From assembly GCA_019353055.1 (NCBI GenBank), contig JABAHL010000013.1:1-64000 (forward strand): 64,000 bases of DNA. Reading direction: 5' to 3'. The position numbers were made by a program, and so were the translations under genes. Under the pieces are notes generated by a model. It was given only the letters and a program-made list of their open reading frames with translations, ran no database searches and had not been told where the DNA came from. Below, in pieces: positions 36,571 through 45,887 of the stretch. Origin of the DNA: Faucicola osloensis_C (GTDB taxonomy: Bacteria; Pseudomonadota; Gammaproteobacteria; Pseudomonadales; Moraxellaceae). The number at the start of each line of letters is the position of its first letter. Positions within the stretch are counted from its first letter, which is position 1.

Positions 36571-36960
36571 ATGGCTAAAATTTTAACACAAGAATGGTTT
36601 GATAAAGTTGACGAATTAACCAACAAAGCAGGTGACCTAAATCTACCACCCGCGATTAAAAATATGTCGATTAATTTACAAGTCACAGATAGCGACAATC
36701 AAGAAGTCAATGCAGCTTTTTATGATGGGACGATTCATCAAGGTTCAAAAGATGGCGCTTTAACCACCTTAAAACTTGATGCCGATACCTTAAAAGCAAT
36801 CTTTTTAGATCGGGATATGAACCGTGCGATGGAAGCCTTCATGTCTGGCAAAATCCGTGTTGAGGGCGATATGGGACAATTAATGTCTATCCAAACCGCA
36901 AGCCCAAGCGCTGAGCAAAAACAGCTTTTCAAAGATATCTTAGCCAATACACAAGTGTAA
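36571..36960 (+). CDS. SCP2 sterol-binding domain protein
   Basis: A 129-residue single-domain SCP2-like protein, expected to bind lipids in a hydrophobic tunnel. Typical features are AAFYDGTIHQGSKDGALTT, LKLDADTLKAIFLD, and the C-terminal MEAFMSGKIRVEGDMGQLM, in which GKIRVEGD is the family signature. There is no signal peptide, so it is cytosolic. AATGAGGA precedes the ATG. The gene stands alone. In other Gammaproteobacteria such proteins are linked to ubiquinone or lipid metabolism, but nothing here shows a substrate. Confidence 0.88.
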   Translation: MAKILTQEWFDKVDELTNKAGDLNLPPAIKNMSINLQVTDSDNQEVNAAFYDGTIHQGSKDGALTTLKLDADTLKAIFLDRDMNRAMEAFMSGKIRVEGDMGQLMSIQTASPSAEQKQLFKDILANTQV

Positions 36961-36995
36961 TCGGGCTGAACAAATAATTTTGGATATTGCGAGCC

Positions 36996-37277
36996 TTATC
37001 CGTGTGTTAAGCGAAATATCACTAACACCCCGAGCACAAAGAAAATCATCGATAATATTCGGTGATTTTTTTTATCGTGTGCTTGGGTGGGGTACAGTAG
37101 CAAAGCTGCGGTATAAACCATCAGACCATTGACTGGGCTAGTTTGAGTGGCTAAGGTGGCTTGGGCTGCTAAGGTCGTTTGAGCAGATAGTGGGAGCGGG
37201 CTGTGATTTACCAATCCAGTCTGGGCTTGGATAGCGTTTGAAGTAGAAACTGCGGATTTAGTCGACTGATTTGGCAT
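36996..37277 (-). CDS. small predicted membrane protein, unknown
   Basis: 93 residues. The first 47 are low-complexity (Thr/Ala/Ser/Gln) and contain short repeats such as TTLAAQATLATQTS. The C-terminal half has two hydrophobic stretches, GLMVYTAALLLYP and ILSMIFFVLGVLVIF, separated by a His/Lys-rich loop. This layout suggests a hairpin membrane protein. GGGAAG stands 9 bases before the ATG. No family is recognised, and I cannot exclude that only the hydrophobic half is real. Confidence 0.45.
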   Translation of the reverse strand: MPNQSTKSAVSTSNAIQAQTGLVNHSPLPLSAQTTLAAQATLATQTSPVNGLMVYTAALLLYPTQAHDKKNHRILSMIFFVLGVLVIFRLTHG

Positions 37278-37485
37278 GGGTCATCTTCCCAAAATAACTG
37301 ATATAACACTCATAAACGTTAGCGGATGATGTTGCGTAGACGGTTGAGCCGCTATAGAATTTATGACGTTAATGGGTAAAAGTTAATTAAAATAACATTT
37401 CAAATTACGATAATATAAAATTATAGTCGATTCAATGAATTAAATAAAATAACGCGCAAAATTTACATTTATTTACAAAATAACA

Positions 37486-37513
37486 AAGCCACTGTCATAG
37501 TCGGCAGTGGCTT
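37486..37513 (-). terminator. terminator of the 325-residue unknown gene
   Basis: A perfect 9-bp stem AAGCCACTG/CAGTGGCTT with a 10-base loop; on the minus strand it is followed by an interrupted T tract. It lies about 36 bp past the stop of the gene at 37550. Confidence 0.65.
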
Positions 37514-37549
37514 CAAGAAAATTAATCAATAATCTTACAGGGGAAAGGC

Positions 37550-38527
37550 TTAAAACGCTCGATAATTGGTGGCTGCTTTTTTCTGGTTTTCCATAAAAAT
37601 AGTCCCCTGTAGCCAAATATTGGCTTGAATATAATCGTTGACTTGAATGGTTGAGTCGATGTTATCGGCATTGACCGCTAAACGAATAACAACAGGATTA
37701 TCAAGACTTTCACGTAATATCACCACATCAAGCAATACAAATTCGACGCCGTTAAAGCTGGCAGTCTGTTTGCCAATAATTTGACCTTGACACCAGGCTT
37801 CATCTTGTTGCCCGATGGTTTCACCAAATAAATAAGCACACATGTGGCCGACGTTGATTTCAATTGGCTCCAGCGGCAAATCGTTTTCGCTAGGTTGCCA
37901 AGCGGCGATTTGGGCTTCAAGGTCTTTTGGGGCAACGTTATTATTTTTGGTCAAAATATCATTGAAAGCGCGGTGATAGCGAATCGCTTCAGGCTCATCA
38001 ACCACAATAGTTTCTGAGCGGTTACTTAAGCTTACGGTGTAAGCAAATGCACTCAGATTGATTAAGTAGCGGTGATTTTTTTCATAGTTGTGCGCATTGA
38101 TGGCATAATACTGGTCAAACACATATAGAACGGTATTGTCATCAGTTTTTAAGCGCAAAATCGCCTCTATCTGATTGTCACATTTATAGACCCCTTCAAT
38201 AGTGACCCATTGCCCATACGGGCTATTGACACAAGGAAACGCATTAATCAAACGTTTGGGTGAGCGATTGCTATCAATTTCAATCACTTGATTGACATGA
38301 ATCGGCTGATTACCCGATAGTAAAATATGCGAAGGCGTGGCGTTGGTAGTCTTTAGTGGGGTAGGCATGGTGGCAGTATCGATATGCGATTGCAACCAAT
38401 TTGGGACATCATCGGGAATATTGTTGGTAAAACATGACCAGTGATCTGCATGACCAACCGCTTGATCACAGTTTAGACTAATCGTATGGGGGACATTTGA
38501 AGAAGGGGGTTGGTGAGTATTGGTCAT
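37550..38527 (-). CDS. conserved-looking protein of unknown function
   Basis: 325 residues, cytosolic (no signal peptide or membrane helix), acidic. I do not recognise the family. Two beta-rich parts are visible: about 75-170 (containing VNQVIEIDSNRSPKRLINAF and WVTIEGVYKC) and about 220-325 (MCAYLFGETIGQQDEAWCQG, then VVIRLAVNADNIDSTIQVND). The second ends in short beta strands with a pattern reminiscent of OB-fold barrels. The start at 38527 is set by AAGGA seven bases upstream; the frame opens 13 codons earlier in an 18-bp duplicated tract. It stands alone, with its own terminator. Confidence 0.75.
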   Translation of the reverse strand: MTNTHQPPSSNVPHTISLNCDQAVGHADHWSCFTNNIPDDVPNWLQSHIDTATMPTPLKTTNATPSHILLSGNQPIHVNQVIEIDSNRSPKRLINAFPCVNSPYGQWVTIEGVYKCDNQIEAILRLKTDDNTVLYVFDQYYAINAHNYEKNHRYLINLSAFAYTVSLSNRSETIVVDEPEAIRYHRAFNDILTKNNNVAPKDLEAQIAAWQPSENDLPLEPIEINVGHMCAYLFGETIGQQDEAWCQGQIIGKQTASFNGVEFVLLDVVILRESLDNPVVIRLAVNADNIDSTIQVNDYIQANIWLQGTIFMENQKKAATNYRAF

Positions 38528-39006
38528 AAGACGTCCTTTAAGTAACAACAGGTTTATCAGTAACAACAGGCTTATGCTGCAAACAAACTTAATAAACTAA
38601 ACAGTTGTCACGATATTTATTAAAATTTTAATGATTAAATTATCAGCTATCAATAGGCTACTATCAGCCTTCAAATCATCCCGATTAAATCAACGAGTAT
38701 CAGCTATTAACCTATCTGTTAACAATGGATTAACCCTTGATTAAGCAGGGATGAAATTTAATTCTGCTATATTAATGGGGACATGCAGAATTTTTTCACC
38801 TTATTTTGCTTAAAACATCCACAATTTATTGCGCAGATATGTTTGATTCTGCGAATTTTTAGCAAAATTGCAAAAAAACTTTTGCCAAAACGGTAAAAAA
38901 ATGTGTCAGACTAACACGCTTTTAGCAGGCTTGAATAATAGTTTTGAAATAAGTTATTTCTTTGCCTGCTTGTATCATCAAAATAGTGATAATTTTTAGG
39001 AATGCT
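38528..39006. other. divergent spacer upstream of lolC/F
   Basis: 479 bp between the unknown gene (leftward) and lolC/F (rightward). An 18-bp tandem duplication (AGTAACAACAGGTTTATC, then a copy with two changes) occupies 38541-38576, immediately upstream of the ribosome site of the leftward gene. The rest is AT-rich. A 37-codon frame at 38783-38896 was considered and not accepted. No consensus promoter stands out. Confidence 0.7.
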
Positions 39007-40242
39007 ATGTTTCGACCGTTGGCTTTGTTTTTAGGATTACGGTACACCCGTGCTGAGCGAAGTAACCGATTTATTTCTTTTATTTCTTTGATTTCAATGG
39101 TGGGTTTGACGCTTGGCGTCGCCGTGCTCATTACCGTATTATCGGTGATGAATGGCTTTGACCGCGAACTCAAGAGTCGTATTTTGGGGATGGTGCCGCA
39201 AGCCACCGTCACGGCCAGTGAAATTATCCCAGATTGGCAGACGCTAGCGCAAACGATTCAAAAAAACCCCAAAGTTGAAGCCGTCGCACCTTTTATCCAA
39301 TTACAGGGTATGCTCACCGCGAATGGACAAGTCGCAGGTATCATGGTGACAGGTATTGAGCCAAGCTATGAGAAAAAAGTCTCGATTATTCACCAGCATA
39401 TGGAGAGTGGTAGTGTCGATAGTCTAAAAGCAGGTCAATTTGACATTGTGATTGGCAAGCAAATGGCGGATTCACTGGGGGTGAAACAAGGCGATATGGT
39501 CACCTTGGTGTTACCAGAAGCCTCACCATCGCCTGCTGGGGTGATTCCGCGTTTTAAGCGTTTTACCGTCACTGGGGTGTATGACATCAGCCCTGAAGTC
39601 AACAATATTATGGCGTTCATCCCGATGAATGATGCAGCTACGTTATTGCGTCTGCCTGCGGGAGCGCAAGGTATTCGCATGAAATTAAAGGATTTGTTTG
39701 CCGCACCACAAGTGGCTCAGCAAGCCGCGAGCCTTGCACCCAATATGCTCATGCCTAGTGACTGGACATCGACGCATGGGAATTTATTTGGTGCCATCCA
39801 AATGGAAAAAGCCATGGTGGGGTTATTGCTGTTTTTGATTATTTTGGTTGCTGCATTTAACATTGTCTCATCCTTGGTGATGCTGGTGACTGATAAAAAG
39901 GCCGACATTGCGATTTTAAAAACCTTTGGTGCGTCGCCTAAGCTCATCACCCAAGTATTTATGGTGCAAGGATTGTTTATCGGGGTGATTGGTACCATCG
40001 CGGGAACTATTTTGGGCGTGATTTTAGCGTTGACCGTGAGCGATGTGGTAGGCGGCATCAATAGTTTATTTGGGTTACATTTATTTGATGCCTATTTTGT
40101 CAACTATTTACCGTCACAACTTGAATGGAAAGACGTATCCATCATCGTGGCGGCCTCGCTGGTAATAAGTTTTGTGGCAACCATTTACCCAGCACGCCGA
40201 GCAGCTAGCATTCAACCGGCTCAAACATTGCGTTATGAATAG
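39007..40242 (+). CDS. lolC: lipoprotein-releasing ABC transporter membrane subunit (LolC/LolF)
   Basis: A 411-residue inner-membrane protein that, with LolD, extracts outer-membrane lipoproteins and passes them to LolA. The N-terminus is family-typical: LALFLGLRYTRAERSNRFISF, then SMVGLTLGVAVLITVLSVMNGFDRELK. Helix 1 is followed by a large periplasmic domain and three C-terminal helices, including DIAILKTFGASPKLI, the coupling segment, and ATIYPARRAASIQPAQTLRYE at the end. AGGA sets the start at 39007. No second lolE-like gene follows lolD, so this may be a LolF-type subunit acting as a homodimer, as described for some gammaproteobacteria. Confidence 0.92.
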   Translation: MFRPLALFLGLRYTRAERSNRFISFISLISMVGLTLGVAVLITVLSVMNGFDRELKSRILGMVPQATVTASEIIPDWQTLAQTIQKNPKVEAVAPFIQLQGMLTANGQVAGIMVTGIEPSYEKKVSIIHQHMESGSVDSLKAGQFDIVIGKQMADSLGVKQGDMVTLVLPEASPSPAGVIPRFKRFTVTGVYDISPEVNNIMAFIPMNDAATLLRLPAGAQGIRMKLKDLFAAPQVAQQAASLAPNMLMPSDWTSTHGNLFGAIQMEKAMVGLLLFLIILVAAFNIVSSLVMLVTDKKADIAILKTFGASPKLITQVFMVQGLFIGVIGTIAGTILGVILALTVSDVVGGINSLFGLHLFDAYFVNYLPSQLEWKDVSIIVAASLVISFVATIYPARRAASIQPAQTLRYE

Positions 40243-40251
40243 GAGTGAGCC

Positions 40252-40929
40252 ATGACGGCGATTTTAACAGGAAAAAATATCACCAAGACCTATCAAGATG
40301 GTAAAACCACCACGAATGTGCTCAATCATTTGGATATCAGTATTAACAGTGGCGAGCGCATCGCCATTGTTGGCACGAGCGGGTCGGGTAAAAGTACCTT
40401 ACTACATATCTTGGGTGGCTTAGATGTGCCGACCAGTGGGGAGGTTTGGCTACATGGGCAACGCATCAATGATTTGAATGAAACCCAGCGCGGTGAGCTT
40501 CGTAACCAATATTTGGGCTTTATTTATCAGTTTCACCATTTGTTGGCGGAATTTACTGCGATTGAAAATGTGGCAATGCCGCTATTGATGCGAAAAGCAG
40601 TGCCAATCGCAGTAGCGCGTCAACAGTCTATTGAATTATTGGAAAAAGTAGGACTGGGGCATCGGCTGACCCATCGCCCAGGCGAGTTATCTGGGGGCGA
40701 ACGTCAACGGGTGGCGATTGCTAGGGCGCTGGTGACAAAGCCTTCGTTGATACTGGCAGATGAGCCCACAGGGAACTTAGACTACGCCAATGCACAGGCA
40801 GTATTTGAAATCCTATCAGAGCTACAAAAAGATTTTAATACCGCGCTATTGATGGTCACCCATGACCGGCAACTGGCACAGTTGGCGGATAAACAATTGG
40901 CGTTACAAAATGGCACGTGGGTGGCTTAA
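40252..40929 (+). CDS. lolD: lipoprotein-releasing ABC transporter ATPase LolD
   Basis: A 225-residue ATPase driving lipoprotein release. Walker A is GTSGSGKSTLLHILGGLD, the LolD-specific Q-loop region is GFIYQFHHLLAEFTA, the signature is LSGGERQRVAIARAL and Walker B is LILADEPTGNLD. AGGAGTGAGCC lies before the ATG, 9 bp after lolC/F. Its last four bases overlap the end of the convergent DUF218 gene. Confidence 0.96.
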   Translation: MTAILTGKNITKTYQDGKTTTNVLNHLDISINSGERIAIVGTSGSGKSTLLHILGGLDVPTSGEVWLHGQRINDLNETQRGELRNQYLGFIYQFHHLLAEFTAIENVAMPLLMRKAVPIAVARQQSIELLEKVGLGHRLTHRPGELSGGERQRVAIARALVTKPSLILADEPTGNLDYANAQAVFEILSELQKDFNTALLMVTHDRQLAQLADKQLALQNGTWVA

Positions 40930-41750
40930 TACTCATCGAGTAGCCAGCCGCTGATAAAAGCAAAGTATTCGCGAAACCACACATTTGGACGGATATACCA
41001 AGGTGTCTCAGACCCGACCACCTGTAAATTGGTATATCCTTGTCGTTTGCCAATAAGGCTTGCGCGCAAGGTGTGAAAATCACTGGTGACTGCGATTATC
41101 GGCTGATTTAAGGCAATCCCTTGCTGCGCTAAAATCTTTTTACTATTGACAAAGTTAAGCTCGGTACTGGTGCTTTGTTCTTCAAGCGCAATATGTGCCA
41201 AGCTGATGCCATAGGTGTCATGTAAATAGTCCGCCATCGCTTTGGCTTCACTGACATCCTCCCCCGCGTCAAAACCCCCACTGGTTATCACAACTGCGTT
41301 TGCAAAACGTTTGATGACTTCAGATGCTTTATCCAACCGCAGTTTTACCGCATCAGTCGGCTTATTGTCTTTGGTTCCGCCCCCTAAGACAATAATCGCT
41401 TGCGCCGCCTTAGGATGGTTATCTATGTTAAAGTGCTGTTTTAAATAGCTGACAAAGACACAAAAACTTATCAACCAGACAAAAAATAGTAGCCAAATCA
41501 GCTGCCATAATTTTTTTAATGACGGCTGTGACGCCAAATAAAGTTGGATAGGCTCCCAATATACCGCATGGCCTAAAAAAATTAGCCCGATGCCCAATGG
41601 CACTAGGGTGCCAATATGAAAAACACGATTGGCCAGCAATAGCCCGCAGTCAACAACCAGTATCAATCCTGCAATCCCTAGACTGATTTGGATACTTTTT
41701 TTGCCAAACATTGAGGCATTGTCATTGCCGCTACTAAATTTTGTCAACAT
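40926..41750 (-). CDS. DUF218 (SanA/YdcF/ElyC) family membrane protein
   Basis: 274 residues. Three hydrophobic segments occupy the first 120 residues (about 18-40, 46-62, 85-110), followed by a DUF218 domain: AAQAIIVLGGGTKDNKPTDAV, VVITSGGFDAGEDVSEAKAM, IALEEQSTSTELNFVNSK and IIAVTSDFHTLRASLIGKR. This matches ElyC/YdcF proteins, some of which affect envelope or peptidoglycan precursor metabolism; the exact reaction is not known. The last four bases overlap the end of lolD on the other strand. An in-frame ATG at 41711 is an alternative start. Confidence 0.85.
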   Translation of the reverse strand: MLTKFSSGNDNASMFGKKSIQISLGIAGLILVVDCGLLLANRVFHIGTLVPLGIGLIFLGHAVYWEPIQLYLASQPSLKKLWQLIWLLFFVWLISFCVFVSYLKQHFNIDNHPKAAQAIIVLGGGTKDNKPTDAVKLRLDKASEVIKRFANAVVITSGGFDAGEDVSEAKAMADYLHDTYGISLAHIALEEQSTSTELNFVNSKKILAQQGIALNQPIIAVTSDFHTLRASLIGKRQGYTNLQVVGSETPWYIRPNVWFREYFAFISGWLLDEY

Positions 41751-41852
41751 CGATTAATAATTTCCAAAAGTTGCTATTTGTTTTACTATATCGTTCATTC
41801 GATAATTGTAAGGGAAGTAGCGGGCTATCGCTATCTTTATCAAGGATGAAAC

Positions 41853-44711
41853 ATGATTTGGCTCATCACGGTTGCCAGTTTGTTGGGTTTTTTAGTGGTA
41901 AATACACTAGCAAATCAACCCTTGATGATAGGTTATGCGCTGACAAGTTATGATGCAAAAATTTGGCAGATGTTATCAGTAGCCCTGTTGATAGCGCTGC
42001 TAATCAATGTAGGTTTATACCATGGCTGCAAGCGTAAACAGCTAAAACGAGCGTCACCAAATCCTGCATTCGCCTACCGTTTTACCTTGCCGCTGTTAGC
42101 AAGTTTTATCTTTTTGCTGACGCTCATGTTGAGTGCCAGTTACGGTTTGTATCATCATAAGCTGTATCAAAACGCGTTATTGCCGTCAGCGCTCACAGTG
42201 GATGCCATCGTTGAATCGCATCAAATCAGCGATACGATGAGCCAAATTAGCCGATTATCAAATGATAATGCCCTAATTGGCAATGGTTTTATCAAACAAA
42301 TCCTGCAAGTCCGCGTTGATAAGGACGGCGATGCTGATGCATCAGCAACCCCTCAACCACCGCTAACGGCACTCATTACCGCTAACATCAAAGACAACCC
42401 TGAATGGGAAGCGACCTTGTCGCAGTTAACACCTGGCATGCAGCTTAACGTAAAATTACAGCTTGAGCCCATTGCACAGCCTAAGCCTACAAGTTTACCC
42501 AGCAATGCCAAACCGCTCATGCTAGGATTTGATGAAGCGCAATGGTTAAGACAGCGGGGCGTGCAAGCAAAAGGAGTAGTAATCGGTATTGAAAAATCGA
42601 GCCTACGGGAATTTAACCCATTTCATGTGAAAGACCGTATGGTTATTGCTATCGAACAATTGCGCTGGCAACTACGCCAAAAAATTCTCGCTAATTTGCA
42701 TACAACCCTGCTCAAACAATCGACGCGTATAGTCAATGCTAAAAACGACATTGCCCAACCCGTGCTTAAAAGTTCTAGTGAAACTTCTAGTCAGAGTGCT
42801 AGTCAAAGTTCTGGTCAAAGCGCTATCCAAAGCCATGCAATCTTATTGGGACTGTTAACGGGTGATAAAAGCCTGATGGATAGCGACCTTAAGAATCGCT
42901 ACCAAGTCACGGGGATTAGCCATTTATTAGCAATTTCAGGCCCGCATGTGCTGATGCTCGCCGCTATCGTATCCATTTTTGTATTATGGCTCGTTAAATG
43001 GCTCGCGCCGCAGTTGTTGGTCAAATTACCGAGTAGTTTGTTGGTGCTTTGGGTGAGTGTGGTGATGGCAGGGTTTTATGCGCTGCTGGTAGGTTTTGAA
43101 ATACCTGCCCAGCGGACATTTTGGATGCTGTTACTGCTCACGCTATCGAAACAGTTATTGGTTAATTTTTCTGCTTATCGGCTGTTGGCTTGGGCTGCGC
43201 TAGGCATGATTTGGCTAGAACCGACGGCAGTCGGGCAAGCAGGGTTTTGGTTGTCCTTTGTGGCGGTGGCTTTACTGTTAAAATTTAGCGAGACAATAGG
43301 GACAGTTAGCGCCATTGAAATTAAGGATGTTAGTCAGTTACTAGCGCCTACTGCACGCAGCGATGTGCTGAGTGGTTTTGTTAAAATTATAAGCCATCAA
43401 TTCAAGGTGTTATTAAAACTACAAATTTGGCTATTTATTTGGATGCTGCCCATCGTGGTGTGGTTTTTTGGCAAAGTATCCGTCATTGGCATCTTGGTAA
43501 ACTTGCTAGCCGTACCATTTTTAGGCTTGGTGATTGTACCCTTGGATATGTTGGCAGGCATCGTTAGTTGGCTACCTGTGGTGGGCGATTGGCTGAGCCA
43601 AATCATTTGGTCGATGCTAGCCAGTCTGCTTGACGGGTTTCACTTTTTACTCAACCAGATTGTCGACACAGGTGTTGCCAAGCAATCATTTTTCGCCTTG
43701 TCACAAACCCAGCTTGTCCTGTGTTTGTTCATTGCGCTACTGGGGTTATTAAAAGGCTTGTTGCCTAGAATGCTGATGTTACCACTGGCTATCTTATTGA
43801 TATTATTGCCACTGCAGCAGCGCAGCTTAAATAACAACCAGCCGACGCTGGCAGTTGGTGATAACCCTAAACTGGTAATCAGTTTATTAAAAAAAGGCGA
43901 TGATAGCTGGCTGATTTTGTCCGACAATCAAGTCAAAGCCGCTCAGGCGGATAAACCTAGTTTCTTGAAAGCCAAACAAGCTATCAGCAATGTTTCGGTT
44001 GATGAAGAAATCAGTTCGCTGTTGAACCGTGATATTTATCCGCTGTTGGCAAATCAGCAGGTTCATCGATTAACTGGGGTGATTAGTCAAACGCCCAGTG
44101 TCCGCGTCAATGAGCTGGTGCAACAACTGGCAACCCATGTACCTGTTAAAGCCTACTGGCTAGCGGGGTATGATGCTGAGCGCAGCAGGCTTGATGTGAC
44201 AGATAAGGCTGTATCTGCAAATTTTCGCGCGATTACACCGAGGAGCTGCCAAACCGCCCAACGTTGGCAACAAGATGGCTTGGAAATCACAGCGGTGTCG
44301 GGATGGCAGTTGGATTTAGCTTTAACCGATGAGCAAAAGCGAGCGACCCAAACCTGTTATATTCGCATCCGTTTTATGCCACCAACTAGCAAACCCTACG
44401 ATGTGCTGATGTTGGCAGGTAATAGTGATATCCCCATGCAAATGACTGAAAAATTATGCACGGTATCGGCGACGCATTTACTCATTCAGCCTTATACGTT
44501 ATCCATTAAACCATCGTGGTTAGCGTTGACTAAGCCTTCCTTACTGCATGTGGTCACAGGCGCGTATAAGTCGCAAAAACTGGCTGAAGATAGCCAATTA
44601 TCGCTGGCTAGTTGGTCAGTGGATAAGCCTGCAGACCACCTGTTTGAAGTCCTGTATGCCGATCAAGTGGGCGCAGTAATGTACGCGCTCACCCCAGATG
44701 ATACGGACTGA
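41853..44711 (+). CDS. comEC: DNA internalisation competence protein ComEC/Rec2
   Basis: A 952-residue inner-membrane channel through which single-stranded DNA enters during transformation. The N-terminal helices and OB-like periplasmic domain (about 100-220) come first, then the competence domain starting ILLGLLTGDKSLMDSDLKNR and TGISHLLAISGPHVLMLA (about 333-366), with EIPAQRTFWMLLLL and AGFWLSFVAVALLLKF. The C-terminal third (about 665-952) occupies the position of the beta-lactamase-like domain, but I see no HxHxDH metal motif. A Ser/Gln-rich linker (SSQSASQSSGQSAIQS) is encoded by 12-bp repeats at 42771-42833. AAGGA sets the start. Confidence 0.93.
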   Translation: MIWLITVASLLGFLVVNTLANQPLMIGYALTSYDAKIWQMLSVALLIALLINVGLYHGCKRKQLKRASPNPAFAYRFTLPLLASFIFLLTLMLSASYGLYHHKLYQNALLPSALTVDAIVESHQISDTMSQISRLSNDNALIGNGFIKQILQVRVDKDGDADASATPQPPLTALITANIKDNPEWEATLSQLTPGMQLNVKLQLEPIAQPKPTSLPSNAKPLMLGFDEAQWLRQRGVQAKGVVIGIEKSSLREFNPFHVKDRMVIAIEQLRWQLRQKILANLHTTLLKQSTRIVNAKNDIAQPVLKSSSETSSQSASQSSGQSAIQSHAILLGLLTGDKSLMDSDLKNRYQVTGISHLLAISGPHVLMLAAIVSIFVLWLVKWLAPQLLVKLPSSLLVLWVSVVMAGFYALLVGFEIPAQRTFWMLLLLTLSKQLLVNFSAYRLLAWAALGMIWLEPTAVGQAGFWLSFVAVALLLKFSETIGTVSAIEIKDVSQLLAPTARSDVLSGFVKIISHQFKVLLKLQIWLFIWMLPIVVWFFGKVSVIGILVNLLAVPFLGLVIVPLDMLAGIVSWLPVVGDWLSQIIWSMLASLLDGFHFLLNQIVDTGVAKQSFFALSQTQLVLCLFIALLGLLKGLLPRMLMLPLAILLILLPLQQRSLNNNQPTLAVGDNPKLVISLLKKGDDSWLILSDNQVKAAQADKPSFLKAKQAISNVSVDEEISSLLNRDIYPLLANQQVHRLTGVISQTPSVRVNELVQQLATHVPVKAYWLAGYDAERSRLDVTDKAVSANFRAITPRSCQTAQRWQQDGLEITAVSGWQLDLALTDEQKRATQTCYIRIRFMPPTSKPYDVLMLAGNSDIPMQMTEKLCTVSATHLLIQPYTLSIKPSWLALTKPSLLHVVTGAYKSQKLAEDSQLSLASWSVDKPADHLFEVLYADQVGAVMYALTPDDTD

Positions 44712-44802
44712 TAGTTGACGATTTGGCTACAAGGCAGTGATTGTAATTTTGACCGCTTCCCCCTATCATGGGCGGTAAATTACCTATTGCAAAGGAACTT
44801 TT

Positions 44803-45885
44803 ATGTCAGATAATTGGCCACCCGATCCCAACCAACCCTCACAGTCAAAGCCACCTGTTCATCCAAACCATACGCAAAACTTGCCACCCAATGCGCCATA
44901 CGCAGGCAAAGAATGGCAATTACTAGAAAAAACCCTCATGGCAAGTCTTGTGGAGCAGCGCCGCGCAAGACGCTGGGGTATTTTCTTTAAGCTCATCACC
45001 TTGGGCTATGTGCTACTATTTGGCGCGGTGGTAGCCAAAGGCTGTAGTGGCTCTGCCAAAAGTGGCATGAGTGATATTGGTATGAGCAAACCGCATTTAG
45101 CCGTCATCGATGTCAAAGGCGTCATCAGCAGCGACAATGAAGCCAATAGTCAAGCGGTGGGCGAGGCATTGACGGAAGCGTTTAACAACGACCAAGCGCA
45201 AGCGGTGGCGTTACGCATCAACTCACCGGGTGGCTCGCCTGTACAATCCGATGAAATCTGGCAAACCATGACCGAATTGAGAAAGGCTCATCCTAACAAA
45301 AAACTGTATGCCGTTATCGAAGATATGGGCGCTTCAGGCGCGTATTATATCGCATCTGCGGCAGATGAAATTTGGGTCAATCCCTCAAGCTTGGTCGGCT
45401 CAATCGGCGTGATTATGCCAAGCTACAATGTCCAAGGTTTGATGGATAAACTAGGCATTAAAGATGGCACCATGACAGCCGGTGCGCACAAAGATATTTT
45501 AAGCATGAGTCGCCCGCTCTCCGAATTTGAGCGCCAACATGTCCAAAGTGTCCTTGATAACACCCACGCCCATTTTATCAATGCTGTCAAACAAGGTCGC
45601 GGCAATCGCCTCAAAAATCCTGACGCCAATCAGCTTTTTTCCGGGTTGTTTTGGAGTGGTGAGCAAGCGATTAATCTTGGTTTGGCGGATAAAAAAGGCG
45701 GCATTAGCACCCTTGAGTCTCAGCTAAAACTAGACAATGTAGTACAATATAACCCAGAAGACCCAGTGAAAAAAGTGTTCGGTAAATTTGCCAGCCAAAT
45801 CGGCTACGGGTTTGGCGAAACGGCCTCCAAAGGCTTTGCTAGCCAATTAACCAACGCCGCTGCAAATGACAAAGGAATGCAATAA
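44803..45885 (+). CDS. sppA: signal peptide peptidase SppA (S49 family)
   Basis: A 360-residue membrane-anchored serine protease that degrades cleaved signal peptides. A proline-rich cytoplasmic start precedes one helix (FKLITLGYVLLFGAVVAKG). Catalytic serine is in MGASGAYYIASAADEIW, general-base lysine in AGAHKDILSM, and RINSPGGSP is the substrate-binding strand. A short single-domain (bacterial SppA-like, not the double-length E. coli type) enzyme. AAAGGAAC precedes the ATG. The hydrolase gene starts 2 bp after its stop, so they form one operon. Confidence 0.93.
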   Translation: MSDNWPPDPNQPSQSKPPVHPNHTQNLPPNAPYAGKEWQLLEKTLMASLVEQRRARRWGIFFKLITLGYVLLFGAVVAKGCSGSAKSGMSDIGMSKPHLAVIDVKGVISSDNEANSQAVGEALTEAFNNDQAQAVALRINSPGGSPVQSDEIWQTMTELRKAHPNKKLYAVIEDMGASGAYYIASAADEIWVNPSSLVGSIGVIMPSYNVQGLMDKLGIKDGTMTAGAHKDILSMSRPLSEFERQHVQSVLDNTHAHFINAVKQGRGNRLKNPDANQLFSGLFWSGEQAINLGLADKKGGISTLESQLKLDNVVQYNPEDPVKKVFGKFASQIGYGFGETASKGFASQLTNAAANDKGMQ

Positions 45886-45887
45886 CC

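Noticed and set aside
38783..38896. 37-codon plus-strand frame with a hydrophobic and basic product
   Set aside because: GGGG lies too close to the ATG for a normal ribosome site, and the frame ends in poly-A; no other support.
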